Positions 36,001 to 44,900 of a stretch of 64,000 nt of DNA are shown piece after piece. The stretch is from Membranipora membranacea. Its lineage: Eukaryota > Bryozoa > Gymnolaemata > Cheilostomatida > Membraniporidae. The stretch's first letter is position 1; every line of letters begins with the position of its first letter. The position numbers were made by a program, and so were the translations under genes. The notes beneath the pieces are model-generated. The model was given only the letters and a program-made list of their open reading frames with translations. It had not been told where the DNA came from and ran no database searches. The stretch spans positions 17,732,001-17,796,000 of the forward strand of contig OU612075.1 of assembly GCA_914767715.1 (NCBI GenBank). Direction: 5' to 3'.

Positions 36001-38345
36001 TTTGTCAGCAGTTATGTCTCAACCTTAGAATAACCCAAATATGACATTTTCCATGGCAAAGAACTTCTGCTCAAATCGTTGACTTAGAGATTTACTATAA
36101 TCCATCAACGCATGCATGAAATTAAGCTGGTAAGAGGTAGTTATCCAGTTGATAAGCTTCAAAATGAGCTTAGGAGCAGCTCAATAGGGCCACTTGGATT
36201 CAAGTTGTGACCTATCAAAGTGAGCCTTCGCTGCTGCTTGCTCGAAAGCCTTGCTTAGGAAGATATGATACCACAAACAGTCATTTTGAATATAAGTTTA
36301 CCATTCAAATCTTTGGAGTTTTGTATTTTGAACAAAGTTGAATGGAACCACTTGAAATCCAACAAAGCTCCTGCCAGCAAAGAGATTAGTCCAGCAGCAG
36401 AAATATATGCAGATTGACTCACATTCTACTGTAAAAAAAACTTTGTTTCACTTAACAGTATCATGTAAAAGGGTTGACTTCGATGCCTCATTCTAAACTT
36501 CTGGTTGTCCAAGAAGATTGGTTTTGGGCTTGTTTTGAAGCTGGCACTGAGCAAACTCTGCTGCTTCAAATCTTCATTCAATGGATGCTTTATATTGAAG
36601 GGATTAGCATAAAACTGGATTGTAGGAATATGGTATGCACTTTGTTTAAAAGCCACGAATTTTCAGTGTTATTTGCTTCTGCATTTTTTTGTAGGGGCGG
36701 AGCTTCTCAATTAGGATTCACTCCTACGCCAATTGTCAGAACATTCTCCGGTAATGAGTAAGTTGGAACAATACATCAAATTTAACTGCAAAGTACACAT
36801 GGAAACACAGTGTTTTAAAACAAAATTTTGCAAAAAGTGTCTATAAATTGTCAAAACATTGATTGACGTGTGTTTAAATATTAACCTTCCGTTTTACGTT
36901 TTAGGGATAATAGAGCTGAAGCAATTGCTTGCTACAACAACCATATTTTGAATTATAAGATTTGCCATGCGACCATGATGCAATCCAAATACTTACTTAT
37001 ACTAGTCTTATTAAATATTGAAATCTGATTTCAGTTGCCAGTGTAATCTGACGGTGAGTAGAGGAGGTAGTTCTTACGGGACCTGGCCTCTACATGTGAT
37101 GCTGAGTAGCACCAGTAGTTTGAAGGCGTATTACTCCTACTCTTATGAGAGTAAGGAAGTAAACTGTGACTCAATAATGAGTGCCTGCAACAGAATTTGT
37201 GATGCCCTCGGTGAGTAATATTGAGATAATCAACTTCAATTGACCATTCTAGTAGCAGGTCTCAGTGCCATGAGTTATCTCAAGTATTGATACTTTCAAA
37301 TAGAAATTTTTGCTGCAGGAAGAAACACCAAAAGTTGACAGAATCAACCAATCAACTTCTAACTGTATATGTATGTATATATACACTCTTAACATATTAT
37401 GAGAAATATTCACTTTCTAACCAACCGTATTTTGTTACATAATTAGGATAAATAAAAATATTATAAGGAGTTCCTGTCACATTTTATTCTTATACGTTTC
37501 TTTTGCTAACTTGACCATAGCTATAAATTTTTGATGTATTGCCTGAATAATTATTATGTATCATTTCATATATTTGTTTTTTTCTCGTTTTCAGCTGAGA
37601 GGTATTTTGCCCAATCCGGTGACACAATGCTGTCTTATCCCACCTCCTTGTCATCGTCTAAGTTAACGAGAACGTATCTAGGTATGATCAAATTTATTCT
37701 AAGAATCAGAATCATTCACTCACATTTTACTCAGAGTAAATCCTATGGTCTGAACACATTTTAGGGTATAACATATAAGACCATGCTTAAATAACATAAT
37801 GAATAAAAAACCAAGTGTATTTTTGTGAAGTGTTATTAATTAAAATCGTTTGCGAAAAACATTTCCATTAAAAAATGATAAACTTGCCAATCCTCTTAAT
37901 TTTCTTACACAAACAAGATCAGAATGAACACAAGTTTAATCTAGTTTTTCACAAAGTGAAATTTATTAAGATGTCATCATAAAGGCAGGTGGGTAGCCAG
38001 GTATCATGATTAATAATTATCTTCTTGCTTCCGGAGTGACTTAGTTTTGATTGAGACTTGAATTTAAAATTCATAGTCATAAGCACCACACAACTTAACC
38101 TCTTGATTTCAGATGAATTTGCTTGTGGCATGGTGAAGACAGCATCCAACACACGAGTGGTCCCTTCTGTCACCTATCAGGCAAGTACTTGTGCGGCTAG
38201 GACAGCTAGAACAGTGAAACCCTTCAACCTGTGCTGCAATTACAAAAGTACATTTGGCTTTGTGAGTTATGGGGATATAGAGCCAACGACCTGCTCAACC
38301 TCTACCTCAATACTCTCTTCTCTTGCCTCATCATTGTTTGGCTAG
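27089..38345 (+). CDS. gene B: secreted CUB-HYR-mucin protein with four Cys-10 modules
   Basis: Twenty exons: 27089-27179, 27524-27687, 28117-28274, 29130-29218, 29402-29782, 29971-30229, 30666-30817, 31039-31098, 32018-32204, 32802-32873, 33177-33334, 33755-33820, 34090-34360, 34687-34862, 35087-35149, 35683-35884, 36695-36757, 37035-37210, 37595-37681, 38113-38345; 3,108 nt, 1,035 residues, every junction GT-AG and in phase. Domains: signal peptide 1-27 (LCLLMFLIPSIVQC); CUB-like about 35-167; Thr-rich 178-230; HYR-like 233-294; second Thr-rich stalk 297-380, nearly pure PTTTT; then four cysteine modules, about 381-513, 538-690, 703-849 and 871-1035. The last module is closest to gene A's only module. 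No membrane segment. AATAAA lies at 38,428. The family is not one I recognise; secretion is well supported, function is not. Confidence 0.87.
29455..29590 (+). repeat. coding Thr/Pro simple repeat, gene B exon 5
   Basis: ACA/ACC-rich codons encode repeated TTTP and TTTT blocks just before the HYR-like domain. It corresponds in position to the VPTTTAVPTTKA stalk of gene A but uses a different unit. Confidence 0.8.
29978..30218 (+). repeat. coding (PTTTT)n simple repeat, gene B exon 6
   Basis: Almost the whole exon codes for PTTTT/PTTTTT units, a mucin-like stalk between the HYR-like domain and the first cysteine module. The opposite strand shows a meaningless open Val/Gly frame. Such repeats commonly vary in copy number between individuals. 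Confidence 0.85.
30425..30525. repeat. degenerate dispersed repeat, inverted copy
   Basis: ACGTTAGCTAGAGTGTAGTT, TATGTTAGCAAGCACTAACT and TTGGCTAGCTGAGGG look like the reverse-oriented form of the TAGCTAACATTA family seen at four other places in the window. It lies in gene B intron 6. Confidence 0.4.
31211..31623. mobile_element. 413-bp non-autonomous hAT element carrying a tRNA-derived SINE head
   Basis: Termini CAGTGGCGTATATT and AATATACGCCCCTG are inverted repeats with one mismatch in 14. Perfect 8-bp target duplications GTGTGCAA flank them at 31,203-31,210 and 31,624-31,631. Both traits are diagnostic of hAT transposons. Inside are the tRNA-like segment at 31,253-31,338 and GC-rich hairpins (GGGCGCTTAAGCGCCC; GATCGGGC...GCCCGATC). 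No transposase. It lies in gene B intron 8. Confidence 0.88.
31253..31338 (+). repeat. tRNA-Thr-like pol III head (SINE-type), not a tRNA gene
   Basis: TAGCTCAGTGTGTAGAGC is a good box A and GGGTTCGAATCCC is a perfect box B with a proper T-arm. GCCTTGTAATC resembles the anticodon region of tRNA-Thr(TGT). The acceptor stem does not pair and the anticodon stem is broken, and an extra block separates it from the T-arm, so this is a relic that supplies a pol III promoter. A run of T follows at 31,339. Confidence 0.65.
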
Positions 38346-38349
38346 CTAA

Positions 38350-38745
38350 GGCCATGTAACTGAGTTGGTGTTGCAAACCTCTTAAAAAAAATTTGAATTG
38401 AGTTTTTCATGATTATCTTACCCATGAAATAAATTGACTAAATAATATTTTAATACATCTGTTACCTACTGTCATTATTGTGAGATTGACATCTATTGTT
38501 TCACAACACGAGTACCATACCCTTAAGCTGAAACCTTCCTTAAGACTTATTACAATTTTTTCAAGTGGGACGCAATCTTAGCCTTTCGCCAACGACTGTT
38601 GCATTCATCTAATAAAGACATAAAATATTTTTTGTTTCAAAATCTTGGCATGGAATTTCTCAAATTGGTTGAAACCCAACTCTGTAGAGTGTTTAGATTG
38701 GAATGTGGGTGAGCCTGTATTTTGCAACCTAGGCTTTTCTCACTT

Positions 38746-38784
<39 letters not shown>

Positions 38785-38930
38785 TTCAAATCTGTGCTTT
38801 TAAGTGTCATCTGTGTGTATTTGGCCCCAACTAAGTGTCACTCAAAAATAAGGAGTCATTTTATATGACCCACAAAAAAATCATGTCTTAAATTCTCTTA
38901 AATAATCATGTTGGTCATCCTTAAAGATCT
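38350..38930. other. gene B 3' flank with a (TA)n microsatellite
   Basis: It contains the gene B polyadenylation signal at 38,428 and a pure TA run at about 38,749-38,782. No exon seen. Confidence 0.5.
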
Positions 38931-38934
38931 CCTA

Positions 38935-39632
38935 GCAAGGTTCCATACAAGACAAATCAGCAACACCATTTTGTGGGCGAGAGTCTTTTACATACCTGTT
39001 CAAATTTTCATTGCATTTGAACAAATAGGGGCCTCTTGGCAGCTTCTCAAATACACCTATGTCTAACAGCCGCCTCAAAAACATGCCTCGGTTGATGAAG
39101 GCTTTTGATGATGCGTGTTGTTTCCTCATGATTATATAAACCATTCATACTGAGTTCCTATTGGCTAATAACTAAGCATAAGTCATGTGACCTTTGGGGT
39201 ATAATGCCTGGTTAAGATCAGATATTATTTGATTATTTCATTATCCAGAATGTGTTGGTGAGTTTGAATTGAGAATACAGACATAAATGTTGAGGATTAG
39301 ATCGACTGATACATTGAAAATACCATAGTTTAGTGCAAAATTCAGTTTTTAATGCAAGTTGATAAGCCATAATATCACATGACTTATGCTTAGTTATTAG
39401 CCAATAGGAACTCATTATTAATGGTATATATAATCATGAGGAAACAATATGCATCATCAAAAGCCTTCATCGACTGAGGCATGTTTTTGAACCGGCTGAT
39501 AGACATTGATGTATTTGAGAAGCTGCCAAGGGGCCCTTATTTGTTCAAATGCAATGAAAGTTTGACCAGGTATGAAAAAGCCTCTCGCGCACGAAATGGT
39601 GTTGCTAATTTGTCTGGTATGGTGAACCCTGC
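38935..39632. repeat. large imperfect inverted repeat, 257/259-bp arms
   Basis: Bases 38,935-39,191 are matched by the reverse complement of 39,374-39,632 at roughly 80-85%, with about 180 bp between. Shared landmarks are TCGATGAAGGCTTTTGATGA, GAGTTCCTATTGGCTAATAA and AGCAACACCATTT. Read outward-in, each arm has a partly open frame (FLRRLLDIGVFEKLPRGP on the minus strand of the left arm), so the unit may derive from a coding element. It is either a fold-back transposon or two opposed copies of one repeat. Confidence 0.75.
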
Positions 39633-40222
39633 TTGGGGACCTTTAACCCAATAGTAATTAATGGTAGATAAAATAGCCTGACATGGTCGGACAACTCCAA
39701 TGCAAAGATCTGCCCTACACACTGATAGCCACTATATATATAATATATGAATCACTCGTTGTCTAGGGTTTTTATGGGTACAATAGTGGGATATATAATA
39801 TATGACACTTTATTGCACAAATGTGTGTATATATATATAATATATCATCATAAATCTCATTTGTTTAAAATGTTTTTCAGGGTAAGTAAAAAAAATAACT
39901 GTATAAGAAAAACAAAGCAACAGTGGAGTAAAACAATTTAGACTGTGTTTTGAAATGTTTCACCATTCAATGATGAACAAATGTGCTGTGGTTTGTCTGC
40001 TGGCTAACTTGAACTTTCAGAGCCGTAGTTTAGGAACAACGATAGGGGAGGCAAAAATCCTTGCTGTGAAAAGTAACACCAGGTTAGATGTTGCAAACTC
40101 CTCCTGAGCCCCCAGTCCCCAGCCTCCAAAGCAAATTGAAGACCTAATTGAGCTGATTCTGACTTAGAATACTCAATTACAGCATTTTAGGCCACTCTTT
40201 TCAGCATTCTAGGGGAGGCAGA

Positions 40223-40787
40223 TGTGATCAGTTTCCGTTTTAAAACAAGAAATCCTGTTCTCCGGCGAAAACGAGATTCCGTATTCCCGAAACTGAAGTT
40301 TCCGTATATCAAGGGTTCCGCTTTCCGCAGGATCCGTTTCCGTATTCCGTTATACGGAAATTCTTATTCCTTATTCCTGATTCCTTGATCCTGATTCCTT
40401 ATACCTTATTGTTTCTTACAATACATTTATTATCAGTTATTCCTTATTCCTGATTCCTTGATCCTGATTCCTTATACCTTATTGTTTCTTACAATACATT
40501 TATTATCAGTTATTCCTTATTCCTGATTCCTTGATCCTGATTCCTTATACCTTATTGTTTCTTACAATACATTTATTATCAGTGCCCTTTTGTTTTGATG
40601 GATCATTTCTTTTATTGCTTGCATACGATGATACACTTCTAATCACTACTGACAATAATAATAACTGCTCACTAAGAGCGCACATCAAGTGGGCGTGACT
40701 AAATAATATGCACGTGACTAACATTCACACTAAGCTATGACGTAGTGCATAGATACAAACTATACAGTGAAGCTTATTTTGGCTACA
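40223..40787 (-). repeat. 3' LTR of the gypsy-type element (565 bp)
   Basis: Boundaries read TGTGATCAG...GGCTACA on the plus strand; on the element's strand it is TG...CA, starting TGTAGCC and ending GATCACA. It is 146 bp longer than the 5' LTR because a 73-bp unit is present three times instead of once. Outside that, about five single-base differences were counted in 419 bp. The target duplication CAGA precedes it at 40,219-40,222. Confidence 0.93.
40366..40582. repeat. 73-bp tandem repeat, 3 copies, inside the 3' LTR
   Basis: The landmark TTCCTTGATCC occurs at 40,381, 40,454 and 40,527, exactly 73 bp apart. The 5' LTR has one copy. Since both LTRs are copied from one template at insertion, the change happened after integration. 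Confidence 0.93.
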
Positions 40788-40806
40788 TAGCCCCTTCTGT
40801 CTCTGA
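40788..40806 (-). promoter_or_regulatory. polypurine tract of the LTR element
   Basis: On the element strand, GAGACAGAAGGGG stands just upstream of the 3' LTR, with CTA between it and the LTR start TGTAGCC. This is the expected site and composition for plus-strand DNA priming. Confidence 0.7.
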
Positions 40807-40990
40807 GCGGTATCCACGCTACAGAGACACAAAAATTCTTTCAACAAAATACTCGAATGATAGCAAAGGATGAACAAAAAGGGTAATAAGCAACTGTATT
40901 TACAACTACAATAACCAGTACTGTAGATTAATGAAGATGCCACATGGCTAATGTAAGTTCAAGGATTTATTCATATCCGTTTATATTAGA

Positions 40991-41965
40991 TTAGCCAAGC
41001 AGACTATGAGCTGCGGCTAGCTTCTCTTCGGCTACTGCCCAGGTCTGGTCCTCTTCAGCTTCTCGAAGTACAATCTCCGCTCTAGCTTTCTGTATGCTTG
41101 CCCTCAGCTCAGCGGCATGTCCCAAGTACACCTGTGCCTCCTCAATGAGTCTCCTTGACAATCTGACGTTTGCCACTTGGCGGTCCGGCAGTAGTTGAGG
41201 TTGTCCCACAGAGATCGGTGTTACTTTCGGCAGTGACAATGTGATTTTACGAACCAAAGGTTGATTCTCTTGTACTACTTGTCTCTTTGGTCGCTCCTCC
41301 GAAGTAGGAGCAGATGAGGTGACTTCTCCTTCCTGTTCCGAGCTCTGTGCATCCTCCTCTGTATCGGTGTTCTGCTCCTCTGCCATTTCCCTGTGTGTAT
41401 CTGCATCAGTCCCCGATTCCTTCCTCTTGCGAGCCGGTGGCTGCTGAGTTATACCGTCCGAATCAGCATCATCACCGTGAGTTGTTGGGGTCACTACAAG
41501 TGTCCTCTTTTTGGAAGCATGGACAGATCGCTCAGCAGAGGGCTCATCCATGACTTCGCTGTCTGAGTGGTCGGGAGTTGGAGTGGCCGTGCCATAGATA
41601 ACCACCGGTTTAGGGGCCCTCATGTTCTGCCCGGTGTACGGTTTTGCCCCAGGGGGATCCTTACACTCCATGGGCCACTCCTGTGGCAAAGGTATCTCTG
41701 GATGCTCCTTCTTCAGCTTTCGGTACATGGCCCGAGTAACAGTGTAGCATCCCAGTCCCTTTTCTTTACAGGTCTTCTTGGGTATTCTTCCTTTGACTAT
41801 TTTGGCTGTCCTGGAGTGATGGTCATACATTTGACCTTGTCCGAGTCGCACTGCCCCACATCCGCAGATCTCCCGGTAGAAGTGGGCAGCCAAGTGTCTC
41901 ACGTCTAAGCTGTTCATCATCAAATTCTCTAGAACACCGTGGTGCCGGGCAAGGGTACTTTCCAT
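40991..41965 (-). CDS. LTR element third frame (unknown, possibly the end of pol)
   Basis: An open frame of 324 residues overlaps the end of pol and lies in the +1 frame. It is charged and low in structure: a basic N-terminal part (KGRIPKKTCKEKGLGC), a Ser/Thr/Glu-rich middle, and a C-terminal stretch likely to form a coiled coil (RRLIEEAQVYLGHAAELRAS onward). No signal peptide or membrane span, so it does not look like an envelope protein. Its first residues contain an H-x3-H pair (RHLAAHF), while a C-x4-C pair is in the pol frame over the adjoining bases. A zinc finger therefore appears to be split between the two frames, by either a one-base mutation or a frameshift in expression. Confidence 0.6.
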   Translation of the reverse strand: MESTLARHHGVLENLMMNSLDVRHLAAHFYREICGCGAVRLGQGQMYDHHSRTAKIVKGRIPKKTCKEKGLGCYTVTRAMYRKLKKEHPEIPLPQEWPMECKDPPGAKPYTGQNMRAPKPVVIYGTATPTPDHSDSEVMDEPSAERSVHASKKRTLVVTPTTHGDDADSDGITQQPPARKRKESGTDADTHREMAEEQNTDTEEDAQSSEQEGEVTSSAPTSEERPKRQVVQENQPLVRKITLSLPKVTPISVGQPQLLPDRQVANVRLSRRLIEEAQVYLGHAAELRASIQKARAEIVLREAEEDQTWAVAEEKLAAAHSLLG

Positions 41966-44900
41966 CTTTGTTGGCTTTATTAGCTAGATCCTTCTTGAGG
42001 AGCTCGTAATATGCTTTGCTTCGAACATCTATGTATGGGTACTTGGGTGATCTAACCGGGGAATCATGGGGTGGAAGCTTGGCTAGTAGTTCCGCTTCCC
42101 TGCATCTCTGCCTCCTATCTGGGTTAGGTCTATCACTGCTGTAGGATCTCCTTGGCTTCCCTGACCTGTGCTTTGACGTAGAGATTCCTTCTCTGCGGGA
42201 ACGACTGGCCTCCACCATCTCCTCTTGCTGTTCCGGGGTAAGTTTCCTTATGTCTGGCGCTGCGAACTGGGCCTGTGCCATTTTCCCTACAACAAGAGAA
42301 GGAATTCTGTTTGGGCTAATGACCAGGCAGGGGAGTGAGTGACTGAGAGGCAGTGAAGGGCCTATCTCAGTCTCAACCTCACCAGAAAAGTCCTCTAGCT
42401 CACTTAATAATTCTCCTTCCTCTAAGGACAGATTCAAGAGTGGGCTTTCAGAGAAGTTGCCTTCCTCCAAAAGTCCCTCCTCGTGTATGGTTAAGCTATT
42501 TATTTTCATACAATCCTCCATATGCACAACTATCCTCCTTGCATTCACCATAGAGACGGATGCTCCCTGATTACTTTGCAAAAGAAGCATATTAGGTTTG
42601 GCACTGGCTGCTCCTGTGATTGGACGCTTAATATAAGCTCCGCCTCCATTCACAGGGGCTCTATAGTTAAGTGTAGCTAACTCCCTACATGCAACCCTGG
42701 GGCTAACATCCAATGGGGGCCACTCGTCCTCACTGAGTTGCAAGCAATCTACCAATTTGTTACAATCAAAATCTTTTTGCCACACAGGCTTGCTTCGCTG
42801 TCGATTTGACGTCCTGGTTTTTGGAGTTTGGGTCTCTAAATCCATTGTTAGGTCGCCTTCATCATAACCTAATTCGTCTCCTCGCTGTAAGTCCATGACC
42901 TCTCCCTCAGATTCGTTGATCATTCCTCCTACATTTTCAGGTGCCTGTACTGTTTCTGGTGATATGTTCTCCAGCGGTTGATCCAAAGCCTGCGCCACTG
43001 GAGGGGGCCGTGCTCGGTGGTCTCCAACTGTCTCACCAGCCTCCTCCAGCAGATTTGTAGGACAGTTGGGTGGCTTTCCAACCTGGCCCCTCCGAAGTGG
43101 TCGTCGGGGTAATTCCCCCTCTTGCGGCGCCTTGCCTGATGGGTGTTGACTCGGCTTGAAGGGTTTAAGCCTCCTTTCATTCTGAACTGTCTCTCCCCCA
43201 TTCCTTCCCAACCGATATGTATGGTTGTCTTTTACTTCCAACACATTGTACGGCCCAACAAACTTCCTCCTCAGTTTGTGTTTTTCACCTCTCCTTCGTT
43301 GGAAATTTACCAACCAAACTCGTTGGCCAACTTTATACAGCGGTGGCTCAGTTTGGTCTTCTAGTCTCAACTTGTCTTGTCTGTCCCTCACCCAGGCATG
43401 TGCCTCTTGAAGCCTCCCTAATTCCTGTGTTGCATACTCGGTACGGGTGAAGGCTACTGGCGCAGTAGCACCCATCACAGCAGCATCAGGGAGTCTGGTT
43501 TCTCTGCCAAACATTAGAAAATTTGGTGTCTCTTCTGTAGAGCTATGCGGTGTGGCCCTAAGTGCCGCCATGATGGAGGGTAGCACAAGATCCCAGTCTG
43601 TTTGGGAACCATCTATCAGTCGAGCACGAAGGGAATCCCCTATGGTCCTATTGTTCCTCTCAACCCCTCCGTTCCCCTGAGGGTGGTAGGGAGTAGTGTG
43701 TGTTTTTGCAACACCCCAAAGCCCACATAGCTCAGCTAGAAGCTCCGACTCGAATTGGCTGCCTTGATCACTATGCAATTGTTCTGGAACACCAAACCGT
43801 GAGAAAACTTGGTCATAAAGTGCTCTCGCCACTGTTGCCGCGGTCGCGTCCACTATGGGCAGGGCCTCGGTCCACCTGGTGAAGTGATCACTGAGCACAA
43901 GGATCCAGTTGTTTCCCCTATCTGTTTCTGGCATTGGTCCCACTAGGTCCACTGCAACCCATTGCCAAGGGCGGCCAGCATCCAATCGCCGTTTTCCAGT
44001 AGCTCCAGGCAGTCTCCCATATTTTGCTGCTTGGCATACTTCACATGTTTTTATAGTTCTGCGGATCTCTGCAGCCATGCCCGGCCAGTACCATTCCTTT
44101 CTGATCTGTTGGTAGGTACGCTCCGCCCCAGCATGGGTGGTAACATGTTTCCTCCAAATGACTTCCTGTCTCCAACCTTGTGGAGAAATGGCAGGGCAAA
44201 TACTTCTTCCCTGTAGAGTCATCCTTAAACGCATGACCCCAGCTGGGTCTATCCACAATTCCTCCCATATAGCAGCGAATCTGCGCAGCTCCTCATTTGC
44301 TGTTTGAATTTCCATGTCTCTTAGTGGGGTACCAGCTCGGAGGGCCATGTACACCACCCCTGTAGGTCCAGGGTCACCACTCTGTGCTTTCCCTACCTCT
44401 ATAGTACCTTGAGCCGGCTGTAGTACACGTACTGTGGTCACACATCCTTTTTCAATGCCCCATGTTCCAGTCTTTCTCTTTTCCCATTCAGTAGCCACTT
44501 CTTCCCATGAAGCACCCTGGTTTTTAGTGGTCAGCCTTTCACACTGCCGACAATCCTCGGGACATCCACGTCTACTCATCCCATCAGCATTACCATGTTT
44601 TGGCCCAGGCCGGTACTGTAGTTCAAAGGAAAACTCAGCTATCTGTTCCAACCAACGAGCAACTTGGCAAGTCGGCTCTGTTCTGCGACACAACCAAAGC
44701 AGGGAAGCATGGTCAGTCCTGATGACAAAGGGGCGACCATATAGATATGGTCGGAAATGTTTAACTCCCCTCACCACTGCCAATAGTTCCCGTCGTGTTA
44801 CACAGTAGTTTTTCTCCGGTGGGGCAAGTGTCTTGCTGTAGTAAGCGACCACCCGCTCTTCGCCGGTTTCTCTCTGAGAGAGAACTGCTCCTAGTCCAAC

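Noticed and set aside
40991-41965. Retroviral envelope gene
   Set aside because: There is no signal peptide, membrane span or cysteine pattern. The frame looks like a continuation of pol.
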